Counted from the stretch's first letter, positions 35,447 through 44,155 are shown. The stretch is DNA of 64,000 bases from Streptomyces massasporeus (GCF_014648995.1 NZ_BMSE01000007.1:1-64000), one strand, 5' to 3'. The notes: a model not told the origin generated them from the sequence alone. Numbers and translations: made by a program.

Positions 35447-35770
35447 TCAGGGCGTAGCCAGCCATGCCAAGTACCAGTCTCGGAAGTCCGGCCCCCGCGT
35501 CAGGCCGCCCCAGTCAGGATCGTCGAACCAGACGCGACCAGCGTCTCTCCCCGTGACGACTAGGCGGTGGAACGTGCCGCAACCGCACTCCCCGATGACC
35601 AGGCTCCCTTCGACCGAGTACCAGCCGACTCTCCCCCGTCCGCTGTTCGTCTGAACGACGCCGGCCCGGCCAGCGTCGACGATCGGATCGACGCCCTGCA
35701 CAGTCACCGGACAACTAGGCTCAACTGCCCCGCCCGGAGGCCTCGTCCTCGCCGCGGTACGGACCGACAT
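35447..35770 (-). CDS. SMI1/KNR4 (SUKH)-like protein fragment
   Basis: 107 residues. The C-terminal half (VEGSLVIGECGCGTFHRLVV, GRVWFDDPDWGG, PDFRDWYLAWL) follows the pattern of the C-terminal half of SMI1/KNR4-like (SUKH) immunity proteins. The usual N-terminal half is missing, so this is probably a truncated or recently shortened gene. It lies at the left edge of the accessory island. A cognate toxin is not visible. Confidence 0.5.
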   Translation of the reverse strand: MSVRTAARTRPPGGAVEPSCPVTVQGVDPIVDAGRAGVVQTNSGRGRVGWYSVEGSLVIGECGCGTFHRLVVTGRDAGRVWFDDPDWGGLTRGPDFRDWYLAWLATP

Positions 35771-36095
35771 CTTCCGCGACGGACCTCCGCACCTTCTGGC
35801 GACCCATCCACGCCCCCGACAACCCCAGACGGCTGGACGCCCCCCGTAACCGAGGTCTCGGCAAGGCCCATTCGGCGAGTAGCCAGGACCTTCGCATGGT
35901 CAGCACTGGTAGCTAGCCGGTGACTTGGTGCGTCAAAGCGCAGAATTAGCTCAAATCGGATTGGGCAGCTACCTCTCGGCGGAAGACTTCGGTTGCAGAC
36001 TCGAGCGGCAGGAACCGTCGCAGGAACACCGGTGCGATCCGCTCGGATGGCCCGGCCGGATAGGAACACCGTCGGACGCTGGGAGGGGACCCCTG
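35771..36095. other. Intergenic region, left part of the island
   Basis: About 325 bases with no supported gene. It contains the leader of the membrane protein that starts at 36096; GC content is visibly lower than in the core genes on either side. The 296 bases before the SUKH fragment (35151-35446) likewise show nothing I can name. Confidence 0.4.
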
Positions 36096-36581
36096 ATGGC
36101 ACTGGAAGAGCACGAGCGAGCGCGCGCCGTCATCGACCTGCGGATGCAGGAGTACGAGACGCTTCGTACTGAGATCATCCAAAGGATCGCTGCTCGGCAG
36201 CAGATGACTGGGTATGCCGCCGCGCTGACCGCGATTGCCGCGACGCTGGGCGGGAATCTAGGCTGGTGGCGGTGGCTCATCGTGGCGCTGGTTGTTTTGG
36301 GTTCGGCCCTCTACCTTCGGGACAGCAATAAGGGGATCCAGCGCATCGGACTTCATCTGCAGGATTTAGAGAAGGACATCAACGCGCTTACTACCGAGGT
36401 CTATGGGCGACCGGTTCTTTCCTGGGAAAATCGTCGGCAGGGCCAGCGCGAACGAGAGAGCTGGATCTGGAAGGTGATCGGCATCTTCGGGGGTTGGCAC
36501 CTGCGCAAGCCGACTAAAGAACTCCCTGGGCAACGCACCAGCCCGAACGCTCGCACGGAGGCTCGAACGCCTGTTGAGTAA
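36096..36581 (+). CDS. Small membrane protein of unknown function (SLATT-like layout)
   Basis: 161 residues starting at ATG 36096 behind GGGAGGGG. An N-terminal amphipathic helix (EEHERARAVIDLRMQEYETLR) leads to one or two membrane spans (TGYAAALTAIAATLGG; WWRWLIVALVVLGSALYL). A soluble helix with IGLHLQDLEKDINALTTEVYG and LSWENRR follows. The order of helix, spans and helix resembles SLATT/DUF4231-type membrane effectors found in mobile regions, but the match is architectural only. Codon use is less biased than in core genes, fitting recent transfer. Confidence 0.6.
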   Translation: MALEEHERARAVIDLRMQEYETLRTEIIQRIAARQQMTGYAAALTAIAATLGGNLGWWRWLIVALVVLGSALYLRDSNKGIQRIGLHLQDLEKDINALTTEVYGRPVLSWENRRQGQRERESWIWKVIGIFGGWHLRKPTKELPGQRTSPNARTEARTPVE

Positions 36582-36655
36582 TCAGAGCTGCCCGTTGGCC
36601 TCTGCTTCCAAGCAGAGCACAAGGGCACCAGGGAGGCCCTCTATGCTGTTCGTCT

Positions 36656-37516
36656 ATGAGTCAACTGCTCACTCTGACGGTCCCATCTAGCGCCCGTGCT
36701 CGATCCCTCGTCACCAGTCGCGGCACGTTCGCTGCTCTCGACATGGCACCCGAGAGCTCTGTACCCCACATGGGCACTGCCCTCATGGTTCCCGGCTTCA
36801 TGGGCAGCAAGGAGGACTTCCTGCCCATGCTGCCGCCGGTGAGCCGAGCTGGTTACCGTGTTGTCACCATCGATGGTCGAGGGCAGTACGAAACGGGTGG
36901 GATCCATCCCCCTGCAACGTATGCGAGGGAGGAGCTCGCTCAAGACCTCACTGCCGTCGTTGAGGCTGTCGGTGATGGGCCAGTCCACCTCGTGGGCCAT
37001 TCATACGGCGGTCTCTTGGCGCGGGTTGCCGTTCTGCACACTCAGGGAGACCCGTCCCTCTGGCGGTCTCTGACACTCATGAACTTTGGCCCGGCGGAAG
37101 TGTCCGCTCAACAGCGCGAACGGCTGCGGCTATTGCTCTCAGTACTTGACTCAATGGCTCCAGAAGAGATCTGGCCCTTTCTGGGGGGCCACGACGCCAC
37201 AGTGCCGGATGACGTTCGATCGTTTATGCGGACTCGTTGGCTCGCCAATGACCGCAGCCACGTCAAGGCAGCTGCCGAGCACTTGCTTACCGAGCCTGAC
37301 CACACGGCAGCCCTGGCGGCGATCGACCTCCCCAAGGCCGTCGTTTCGGGCTCACCCGACCTCACTTGGGTTCCGGAAGGCGTAGCGAAGATGGCCGACG
37401 CTCTGTCGGCACAACTCATCGCGTTGCCCGGAGGCGGACACTCACCGAATGTCCATCGCCCGGAGGAAACCACAGCGGCGCTTACAAAGTTCTGGGATGC
37501 CATCACCACCCCCTGA
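36656..37516 (+). CDS. Alpha/beta hydrolase
   Basis: 286 residues with the alpha/beta hydrolase core: MVPGFMGSKEDFLPMLPPVSRAG (oxyanion strand and loop), YRVVTIDGRGQYETGG, nucleophile elbow VGHSYGGLLARVA, an acid in SGSPDLTW, and catalytic His in LPGGGHSPNVHRPEE. It probably hydrolyses an ester or amide; no substrate can be named. The first ~35 residues before MGTALMVPG are poorly conserved-looking, so a later start is possible. It lies inside the island 75 bases after the membrane protein, co-oriented. Confidence 0.8.
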   Translation: MSQLLTLTVPSSARARSLVTSRGTFAALDMAPESSVPHMGTALMVPGFMGSKEDFLPMLPPVSRAGYRVVTIDGRGQYETGGIHPPATYAREELAQDLTAVVEAVGDGPVHLVGHSYGGLLARVAVLHTQGDPSLWRSLTLMNFGPAEVSAQQRERLRLLLSVLDSMAPEEIWPFLGGHDATVPDDVRSFMRTRWLANDRSHVKAAAEHLLTEPDHTAALAAIDLPKAVVSGSPDLTWVPEGVAKMADALSAQLIALPGGGHSPNVHRPEETTAALTKFWDAITTP

Positions 37517-37689
37517 GCTAGATCCCCGCGGGTTTGCTGCCCGTCATCACGGTGTGCAGACCAGATACGGCTCCAACCGTCCACGCACAGGTCATTTGAC
37601 GACTCGGACCTCGCCGAAACCAGACACCGATGATGCTGGTGCGGTCTCGGTGGGCCCCCCGAATCGGCTCCGCCGCTGGCGACCTGCCG

Positions 37690-38450
37690 GGTAGCGGTTG
37701 TCGACGCGGGTGACGATGTCACCGATGGACTCGGGCTGCAGTCCGCCGCCCTCCATCACGGTGTTCCAGCGGTTGTGCAGGCGACGGCAGGCGTAGCCGT
37801 CCGGGTCGGTGAGGCCGGCGGCCTCCTTCCACGCCTGTCAGGCCCTCTTCTGGCAGATCGAGGGCTGGGAGCCGTAGGGGACCGGGACGCCACGGGGCGC
37901 GCACCTTGGACACGCGCAGGTCAGCCTTGATGCCGCCGAGTCGCGGACCCGGTTGAAGGGCGAGTTCGTGCTGGAAGCCGGCGACGGCGAAGTGCATGAG
38001 CACCAGGGCTCGGTCGCGGATGTCCCTGAGGTTGTCGGGGCAGACGGCGCTGATCTTCACCAGGTGATCCACGATCAGCGGCGGGTCGTGGCCCCGGCCG
38101 CGGGTCTCCCCCTTCTCCTTGCCGTCCCCCAGCCGCACGCCGTGTTTGGCGCGGGCGGTCACCACGGTGCCGGAGATCCGCCGGTCAATGGTCGACGGCG
38201 CGGTGCACGTCCCCTTCCTTCCGCCGGGCTGGGTCCACAGTCACTCGACGAACGTCACCAGCATGCCCGGGATGACGGCAATCACGGGCACTCCGGAGAC
38301 GGCGCAGAACTTCGTCCAGCTCGCTCAGTGCTGGGCGTAGCTTCGGCGGGTGCTTCCTGGGCGGCCGTCGGCCACGGTGCGCGCAGCAGCCGGTTTTTGC
38401 GTTCCAGTCCGCGCCGGGCAGCGGTCGCGACCGCGGGACCGCTGGGCGTC
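37690..38450 (-). pseudogene. Decayed tyrosine recombinase (phage-type integrase)
   Basis: Reading the minus strand gives recognisable integrase pieces: RSYAQH*ASWTKFCAVSGV, TFVE*LWTQPGG, PSTIDRRISGTVVTARAKHG, then SAVCPDNLRDIRDRALVLMHF (helix before the catalytic Arg). After a frameshift near 37890 come SQPSIC and RA*QAWKEAAGLTDPDGYA, then RRLHNRWNTVM. The catalytic Tyr end is missing. At least three TGA stops fall where relatives have Trp. The copy is dead and marks the island as mobile in origin. Its N-terminus abuts a truncated IS5-like transposase. Confidence 0.75.
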
Positions 38451-38465
38451 TCTTCACCAGCTTGC

Positions 38466-39062
38466 TCAGCACGGGGGCGAAGAACCCCACCAGCCGCCGT
38501 CTGCCCAGACGAGGGTGATGTCGCGGTGCAGGCGGCGCAGCCGTCTCTGCAGGTCCGCCGCGGCGTCGCGGTCGCCGATGTTCGCGGCGGTGACCGCGAC
38601 GACCAAGAGCAGACCGAGGGTGTCGGTCACGATGTGCCGTTTGCGGCCCGGCACCTTCTTCCCGCCGTCGTAGCCGCGTGAGGAGGCCGGCACCGTCGCG
38701 GCGGCCCGCACCGTCGCGGCGGCCCGCACCGACTGCGCGTCGATGACAGCGGCCGTGGGCTCGGCCTCGCGACCCTCGCGTTCACGGACCTTCCCGCGCA
38801 GCCAGTCGTGTAACTCGGCGATCAGTCCGTACTCGCGCCAGCGGCGGAAGAAGGCGTAAACCCCGCCCCAATCGGGGAAGTCCACAGACACTTCCCGCCA
38901 GGAGATCCCGCCCGCGACCAGGTAGCGGACCGCGTCCAGCAGCTGGCGGTGGCAGTAGCCCTCGGGCCATCCGCCCCACCCCTGAAGCCAGACTGGCACC
39001 GGCAACGATGGCCGGACCTCCGCCCACTCCGCGTCCGTCAGGTCCGACGGATACCGGCGCAC
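38466..39062 (-). pseudogene. 3'-truncated IS5-family transposase
   Basis: From a GTG near 39062: RRYPSDLTDAEWAEV, GGISWREVSVDFPDWGGVYAFFRRW, AAVIDAQSVRAA (first catalytic Asp), RKRHIVTDTLGLL, and WADGGW (second Asp region). This is the IS5/IS1647-like DDE family. The chain then runs into WGSSPPC and a stop, so the third catalytic residue (Glu) and the C-terminus are lost. A 15-bp in-frame duplication (38697-38729) adds RAAATV twice. The remnant is joined directly to the dead integrase. Confidence 0.8.
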
Positions 39063-39224
39063 CCGCTCGTGATGATCGGCCGCGTTGCCGTACACGTGCG
39101 CGGGGCAATCACACGACACAGCAGGCGAGTTGAACTCAACGGGCTGGGGCGCGTACAACGACGGCAACAGGGCCTCCGGGAACCGCTCGGACTGGGGTCG
39201 CACCCCCGAGCTACGGGAGGCCCT

Positions 39225-39300
39225 GCCTTCATACGCGTATCGCCGGAAGATCACCCGACCAGGAACTCTGTTCGATCCACACATTCCAAGATCGGTTGAG
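39225..39300. repeat. Direct repeat A (copy 1 of ~76 bp, ~82% identical to copy 2)
   Basis: Aligned without gaps to 39867-39942 (about 62 of 76 positions identical), for example TCACCCGACCAGGAA, CTGTTCGATCCA and ATCGGTTGAG. The two copies flank the immunity-like gene at 39311-39760. A third, weaker relative lies beside the transposase tail near 44160-44200. Confidence 0.7.
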
Positions 39301-39310
39301 GGGCGGCTCC

Positions 39311-39760
39311 TCAGTCGACATGAGGCCAAATCTGGACTACCCATGCCTCAAGGGGGTCCTCATGCGGCCCTTCAGGCGGGAAGGGATCGAGTGCCAGCGA
39401 AGCCTCAACATGATCTCGCCCTCGGCAGAGCAAACGCAGGTGATAATGCCCCGGCCGCAGCTGAATCTCGCCGTGGCAGACGCCATGCAAGTCGACCACC
39501 TCGAGGCGATCTGTCATCGGAGCATGGAAAGCCCGTTCATATTCCCACGAGCCTGATGGTTGGGGAGCAGGCCCGTCCCACACTTCTAAACGCACTAAAG
39601 GGTAGAAATCGTTGTCGCTGGAGGTAAGACTCCAGCCTTCCCCGGGGATCTGAACAATATCGTCCCCCGCCGGGGCTTGTTCGAAGAGGATGGGGCCGAT
39701 CTGGATGGTCCTGTAGTACACGCGCGGCCGGACATCAACAGCGTTGATCAGAGTGGGCAC
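39311..39760 (-). CDS. Hypothetical protein, possible orphan NucA-inhibitor (ComJ-like) immunity protein
   Basis: 149 residues, GTG start at 39760 behind GAGGAGA. Predominantly beta: YYRTIQIGPILFE, FYPLVRLEVWDGP, GSWEYERAFHAPM, DRLEVVDLHGV, IQLRPGHYHLRLLCRGRD, ending VQIWPHVD. The pattern G-x-W...F...L-x-V...L-x-P-G-x-Y-x-L-x-x-x-C-x-G is reminiscent of ComJ, the inhibitor of the Bacillus nuclease NucA. The ending and general layout also resemble the protein encoded at 41862-42317, next to a NucA/NucB nuclease. Orthology is inference. The gene is intact and flanked by direct repeats. Confidence 0.5.
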   Translation of the reverse strand: MPTLINAVDVRPRVYYRTIQIGPILFEQAPAGDDIVQIPGEGWSLTSSDNDFYPLVRLEVWDGPAPQPSGSWEYERAFHAPMTDRLEVVDLHGVCHGEIQLRPGHYHLRLLCRGRDHVEASLALDPFPPEGPHEDPLEAWVVQIWPHVD

Positions 39761-39866
39761 TTACTCTCCTCAGAATCGAGCGAGCAGGGCCCGTCAGGCC
39801 AACCGCGACCTGAACCGAAAGCCCCCTCAACTCATCTCGCAACGATCACAAGCGGGCGCTCGCCCG

Positions 39867-39942
39867 GCCTTCATGCGGTTATCGCCGATAAGTCACCCGA
39901 CCAGGAAACCTGTTCGATCCAGGCGTTCCACAATCGGTTGAG
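39867..39942. repeat. Direct repeat B (copy 2 of ~76 bp)
   Basis: Second copy of the ~76-bp repeat. It runs directly into the 3' end region of the transposase remnant (ATACGGCTTCTAAGCTTG), so the repeat is probably the terminal part of that IS family; copy A would then be a solo end. Confidence 0.65.
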
Positions 39943-39964
39943 ATACGGCTTCTAAGCTTGTCAT

Positions 39965-40690
39965 TCAACCTTTGCGAGCTTTGAGGCGATTACGTTCGGC
40001 GATGGTCTCGGGGCGTCGGGCCGTTTTGCCCACGTCGTGGAGAGTAGCGTGATGCCGGTTCCTGGAGCCAAGCGGCCTGCTCGGTCCGGGTGTTGAGGGT
40101 TTCGGTGCGCGGGCTGGGCAGTGCAGGTGCGGGCGGAGGCTCCGAAACCCCCGACGGACCCGCGCCGGGGTGAGCCGGGCGGGCTCGGCCGGTTTCTCCC
40201 AGGGGCGGCGGAGGTCGGCGGCGGCCTCGCGGGTGAGGCGGAGCTGAGTGTGGGCGACGATCACGAACCATGTCCACCGGTCCGCGGCCTCTGGGGTCCG
40301 CAGCTTCGGGCGGGTCCAGCCGAGTGTTTGCTTGATCATGCGGAAGGTGTGCTCCAGGTCGAATCTGCGCAGGAAGACCTGCCAGCGCAGGTCGACGTCC
40401 TCGCCGGTCATGCCGGTACTGGAGGACCACAGCCACACGGGCAGCGGCTCCTGTCCACCGGGCAGGTGATCAACCTGGAGACGGATCAACGTGCCCTCGA
40501 TGTGGGGAAGTTCGCCCTCATGGGCAATCCACGCGGAACGGGTGGTCAGCCTCGGATGGATGCGGTCCCAGCGAGCCTGCACGGTGCCGTACCGGTCATT
40601 GATTTGGTCGGAGCACGGGATCAGTCGAAGGCCGTGTTCACGTCCGCGAAATCCCCGTACGGGCGATCATGTTCGGCGTATTGTTCGAGG
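39965..40690 (-). pseudogene. 5'-truncated, frameshifted DDE transposase (C-terminal half)
   Basis: C-terminal part of a Streptomyces DDE transposase: FLRRFDLEHTFRMIKQTLGW, PEAADRWTWFVIVAHTQL, PARVRRGFRSLRPHLHCPA, RAPKPSTPGPSRP, ending RRPETIAERNRLKARKG. Upstream pieces (YAEHDRPYGDFADVNTAFD*) continue to ~40690 with a stop and a frame change near 40585-40620; the N-terminal half is gone. The same family recurs as a tail on the plus strand at 43985-44155, so the two tails point outward from the nuclease region. Confidence 0.75.
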
Positions 40691-40730
40691 CCCGACCGCA
40701 ACGGCGGCCTCAGAACAGAATGATGTCCTC

Positions 40731-41258
40731 ATGGACACGCAACCTCTCCAGCTCGCCGCTCACGGCCTCGTGCTTCGCGAATGGACGAGCGATGACCTCG
40801 CCGTCATGCAACAGCTGTTCGACGACCCCGATGTCGCATACCGGACCCCGTTGGAGTCACCGTTCGGCCAGGACGCCGCACTGCGCTACCTGCACAGCGC
40901 AGAACGGGTCCGACGGGACAACAACCGGATCCACCTGGCCATCACCACCGATGGACACCAGGCACTGGGAGAAGTCCTGCTCAACCGTGCCACCGGCAAC
41001 ATCGGATACATCGTCGGCGCCGCCCACCGGGGGCAACGGCTGGCAGTGCGCGCTCTTCGAACGATGACCGAGTTCACACACACCACCCTTCCCCTGCCGA
41101 AGGTGATCCTTGAGATCGAACCTGACAACCAGCCCAGCATCGCCGTCGCACGATCGGCCGGCTTCCACCCGTCCAGCTCGGCCCCCGAGACCGTCACCGA
41201 CAAGGGCCGGACCTACGACCTACTCACCTGGGAACACAGCCTGACCACCGCCGCCTGA
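40731..41258 (+). CDS. GNAT-family N-acetyltransferase
   Basis: 175 residues with the Rim-like acetyltransferase pattern: LQLAAHGLVLREWTSDDLAVM, AALRYLHSAERVRRDNN, GEVLLNR, then the acetyl-CoA loop VGAAHRGQRLAVRALRTMTEF (R/Q-x-x-G-x-A type), and EIEPDNQPSIAVARSAGF. It probably acetylates an amine of a small molecule or protein N-terminus; no substrate is evident. The ATG at 40731 has no good ribosome binding site. It sits between two transposase remnants and may be passenger cargo. Confidence 0.8.
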   Translation: MDTQPLQLAAHGLVLREWTSDDLAVMQQLFDDPDVAYRTPLESPFGQDAALRYLHSAERVRRDNNRIHLAITTDGHQALGEVLLNRATGNIGYIVGAAHRGQRLAVRALRTMTEFTHTTLPLPKVILEIEPDNQPSIAVARSAGFHPSSSAPETVTDKGRTYDLLTWEHSLTTAA

Positions 41259-41284
41259 GGTTAAAAAGCAAGCTAAGGCTGTCA

Positions 41285-41650
41285 ACTCGTTGACTGCGCT
41301 GTTTGACGCTGGCCCCCGAACGAGTGAGTGCCCTTCTTCACCTCGCCGGTCTCGTCGACCACCAGGACCGCGGCCTCGTCAGAGATGTGCTCGACGACGT
41401 GCTCGCGCACGTGACGCTGTCAGTATCCCAGACGGCCGGCACAGCAGATGCTGCAGCATGCAGTGCGAGCTAGTCTCCCCGGCCCCTTCCGCGATCGTCC
41501 AGCAGTTCTTACGCGGCAGGTCCGACAGAAGGCCCAGCATCAAACCGCCCGGCTTTCAGCCGCGGTTCGACCCGGGCGAACCGGCCCGCGACCCAGCCCA
41601 TGGCGCTGTTTGCCCGGACCGGTTCAGCCGATCACGGACCGGGCGAAGGC
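41285..41650 (-). pseudogene. IS701-family transposase remnant
   Basis: Minus-strand fragments in shifting frames read RVEPRLKAGRFDAG, then GLLSDLPRKNCWTIAEGAGE, then VREHVVEHISDEAAVLVVDE, then TGEVKKGTHSFGGQRQTA. These are the N-terminal third of IS701-like transposases, including VVDETG...KKG around the first catalytic Asp. Several frameshifts and loss of the C-terminus show it is dead. Confidence 0.7.
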
Positions 41651-41861
41651 GACGGTGCCGACGAAGGAGCCCCCCGTTACCTTCTTCGTGGCTCCGCAAT
41701 GGGGCCTCCGGCCTTCGGGTCCGGCATGACTTCCCCCTCCTGTTGACAACACCCGGTGAGTGGGCGGTTCTGTGGCAGTGATTGAGGAGAAGTGCTACGA
41801 AAGGAGCGGCCCTGTCTCGGCGGAGTTGACGTCCGGTCGGTGTTCAGCCGTGGGTGACGTT

Positions 41862-42317
41862 CTACAGCGGCCAGAACTGGAGGACGTGCTCCTCTGCTTC
41901 GCGCGATGCGATGAGCAGGCGTCCGGTCCAGTGGTAGGGCGGTTCGAGGCCGGGCCTGTGGAACAGTTCCTCTGGCGGTGGGTCCTGGAACATGTCGTCG
42001 GGGTCTGTTCCTGTCGTGAAACTGGCCGGGGCGTCGGTCGCGGTGCAGGTGAAGGCCTCGATGTGCCTCCACTCCCCAGCCAGTGGTTCCGGCTCCTGGT
42101 CGTAGATAAGGAAGCTGATCTTGACGGGGTCCCACTCGCTTGATCCTGCGGTGATGGTGAGGCAGCTGTCGCTTTCGGTGGCGGTGATCCGAGTTTCGGA
42201 GGTCATGGAGGGCAGTGCGATGCCCTCGGGTTCTCCCATGTCCACCACGTAGAAGGCGTGGCTCAGTGTGGCCATTCCGGTGTACTCGTTCACCGGCCGG
42301 ATCTCTGCCATGGGCAT
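41862..42317 (-). CDS. Probable immunity protein of the NucA/NucB-type nuclease
   Basis: 151 residues, ATG at 42317 behind GAGGAAA. Mostly beta with conserved-looking segments ATLSHAFYVVDMGEPEG, TRITATESDSCLTITAGSS, KISFLIYDQEP, GEWRHIEAFTCTATD, PPYHWTGRLLIASREAEEHV, ending LQFWPL. It lies 72 bases downstream of the secreted nuclease on the same strand. A small acidic protein right after a nuclease toxin is the usual place for its inhibitor, as comJ is for nucA in Bacillus. The family is not recognised with certainty. Confidence 0.6.
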   Translation of the reverse strand: MPMAEIRPVNEYTGMATLSHAFYVVDMGEPEGIALPSMTSETRITATESDSCLTITAGSSEWDPVKISFLIYDQEPEPLAGEWRHIEAFTCTATDAPASFTTGTDPDDMFQDPPPEELFHRPGLEPPYHWTGRLLIASREAEEHVLQFWPL

Positions 42318-42389
42318 TGCTTTCCTCTGTCACGGGGGCAGGCCCTCGCGCCGCACGGCGTGAGGGCCTGCCAGTGCCGGTGTGCGGTG

Positions 42390-43514
42390 CTACTGGCCGG
42401 CCTGCACGTAGAACTTGTCTCCGGGCAGGAGGTGGTAGCGACCGAAGAAGGTTCGCAGGATGCCGCCCTGCTGGCGGTTCTCCTTCAGCGGCACCCACTT
42501 GATGGATCGGTTGGGCGGGTTGTAAGTGTTGCCGCCCTGCGTGGTCTCGGCAAACGGGTACTCGTCACAGGAGGGCTTGGTGCCGTCGTCGCTGGGGTCG
42601 ACGGTCCACCAGATGTCGCCCGGCTTGGGCCTGACGCTGGGGCCGCAGACTTCCTTGCGGTTTTCTTCGGCTTTGGCCTTGGTGGCCCGGGTGAGCGGAA
42701 CGGTGGAGCCGGGGCGACCAATGTGGAGGCCGGCGCGCTGGACCTTTCGGATGTTGTCGCCGATCCCAGGCAGGTTCGCCATGTCGGACAGTTTGGTCCA
42801 GTCCTTCTCGACGGAGATGCGGGTTGGGTACACGCAGCCTGCGCCGTACTGACGGTCCTCGTCGTCGCAGCGGTAGGTGGAGCCGACGTAGGCGGCTTCA
42901 CCACCGGTGTAGCCGGGCTTCTTGAAGTCGAACTCGTAGCGGGTGTGGCTGGAGCGCGGGTGCCCCCTGCTGACGGTGAAGGTGTGGCTGGCCGATCCGG
43001 TGTGGGCGGAGCCGTTCAGGGTGAACGGCGAGGCCAGTCCGCCGCCTGCGCGGACCTGGCAGCCGGAGCCGCAGGAGGGGTGGAAGGTGGTGAGGATGCC
43101 CTTGGCGTTGCCGGTGATGGCCGCTTTGCTGACAGTGATCTTCTCAGACCACTTGACGCTCTTGAGGTTCAAGTGGATCTCGTGCCATGCGGTGAACTTG
43201 GCCGTACCCACCGTCCGGCCGTTCTTCTTAACGTCGACCTGCACGGGCGCGCTGTAGCAGTCCATGGTGCGGTTGACCGCAGTGGTCATGGGGTTGGGCT
43301 GCTTGCAGTACCCGGCCGGCTCGCCCGCCCGCTGCGCGGCCGCCGCGCTCTTGAAGTTGTTGGCGCTGAAGTCAGACGTTATAGAGCTGGTGGTGACGAT
43401 GATCTCGTTACTTCCGCTGGCCCGGCCTGAGGGAGCGGAAGCAGCGATCGTGCCTGCGGCAGCGATGGTCAGGGTCGCCGCCGTGGCGATCAGCTTGCTG
43501 TTGGCGAATGTCAA
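42390..43514 (-). CDS. Secreted NucA/NucB-type deoxyribonuclease
   Basis: About 374 residues from a TTG start at 43514 (GGGGG six bases upstream). A Sec signal peptide (ANSKLIATAATLTIAAAGTI, cleavage near residue 33) is followed by a ~270-residue beta-rich region with several cysteine pairs (PSCGSGC, YRCDDE...GCVYP). The C-terminal nuclease domain carries CDEYPFAETTQGG (about 316-328), then NRSIKWVPLKEN, GGILRTFFGRY and GDKFYVQ. This is the DEYPFA...GG...N signature of NucA/NucB DNases. It could be a nutrient nuclease or an antibacterial toxin; the adjacent small gene favours the latter. Confidence 0.8.
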   Translation of the reverse strand: MTFANSKLIATAATLTIAAAGTIAASAPSGRASGSNEIIVTTSSITSDFSANNFKSAAAAQRAGEPAGYCKQPNPMTTAVNRTMDCYSAPVQVDVKKNGRTVGTAKFTAWHEIHLNLKSVKWSEKITVSKAAITGNAKGILTTFHPSCGSGCQVRAGGGLASPFTLNGSAHTGSASHTFTVSRGHPRSSHTRYEFDFKKPGYTGGEAAYVGSTYRCDDEDRQYGAGCVYPTRISVEKDWTKLSDMANLPGIGDNIRKVQRAGLHIGRPGSTVPLTRATKAKAEENRKEVCGPSVRPKPGDIWWTVDPSDDGTKPSCDEYPFAETTQGGNTYNPPNRSIKWVPLKENRQQGGILRTFFGRYHLLPGDKFYVQAGQ

Positions 43515-43984
43515 GTTGCACCCCCGGTGTTGGTCGTCGGCAGCAGGGGTCACGCGTACAACTCGCCTCTCCCCCGGCCGCGTTGACGTCATGCAAGCAC
43601 AGGAAGCGCATGCATAGCATCGCAATTTGATCATTTTTAGCCATAGCTGAGGCAAGGTCCGACATGCTGACCCGAGCGGTGTCCTCACGTCGACTTCTGT
43701 GCAGCGAACGACACTTGTTGATCAGAGGCATCTGCCCTGGCTGCTGCCCGGGCCTTGAAGATGTCGACGAAGGTGGCGTTCACGATGTCAGCGGGCGGCG
43801 GCCTTGATCGCGTCTTCGATCTCGTCTTCCGGCCGGTTCATGACCGGGTCCTATGCCCGCATCCACTTACCGGCTTTGAAGATCTACCCGGCCGTGACCC
43901 GAGGCTCGGCGCGGCTGCGCACACGCCCGCTCGGGGCAAATTGCCCAGTAGCTGGCCGATGGGCTGGTCCTGCTGGACCGCTAC
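43515..43984. other. Upstream region of the nuclease gene
   Basis: About 470 bases without a firm gene. On the minus strand a 17-codon frame (43788-43841, MNRPEDEIEDAIKAAAR) and a 32-codon GTG frame (43685-43783) lie end to end, but neither has a ribosome binding site; they may be remnants of a decayed gene. The first ~150 bases, which are lower in GC, should hold the nuclease promoter. Confidence 0.4.
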
Positions 43985-44155
43985 GAGGATGCTCCGCCCG
44001 CACCTCACCTGCCCCGCCCGTGCCCCCAAACCCTCACGGCCGGGCCGGGACGGCCGCTCGGCTCGAAGAACCGACGGCCCGCCACCCGCTGCGACGTGAA
44101 CAAAACGGTGAAACGGGCCGAGGGCATCATCGAACGAAACCGACTCCGATCTTGA
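43985..44155 (+). pseudogene. C-terminal tail of a DDE transposase (same family as 39965-40690)
   Basis: LRPHLTCPARAPKPSRPG, then after a one-base shift GRPLGSKNRRPATRC and VKRAEGIIERNRLRS*. This matches the tail of the remnant at 39965-40690 (PHLHCPARAPKP..., RRPETIAERNRL). The ~30 bases after both stops also agree (TTGAA--ACAAGC--AGAAGC-GT), so the IS end is included. Confidence 0.75.

Noticed and set aside
35447..35770. A complete SUKH toxin-immunity pair at the left of the island
   Set aside because: Only the C-terminal half of the immunity fold is present and no toxin gene is adjacent.
37690..38450. TGA read as tryptophan or selenocysteine in the integrase
   Set aside because: The reading frame is also broken by a frameshift and the catalytic end is missing, so simple decay is sufficient.
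41290..41781. A plus-strand gene of ~160 codons in this region
   Set aside because: Its product is Arg/Pro-rich with no recognisable feature, while the minus strand gives clear IS701 transposase fragments.
43685..43841. Two short end-to-end minus-strand ORFs upstream of the nuclease
   Set aside because: No ribosome binding sites and no recognised sequence; kept only as a note in the intergenic entry.
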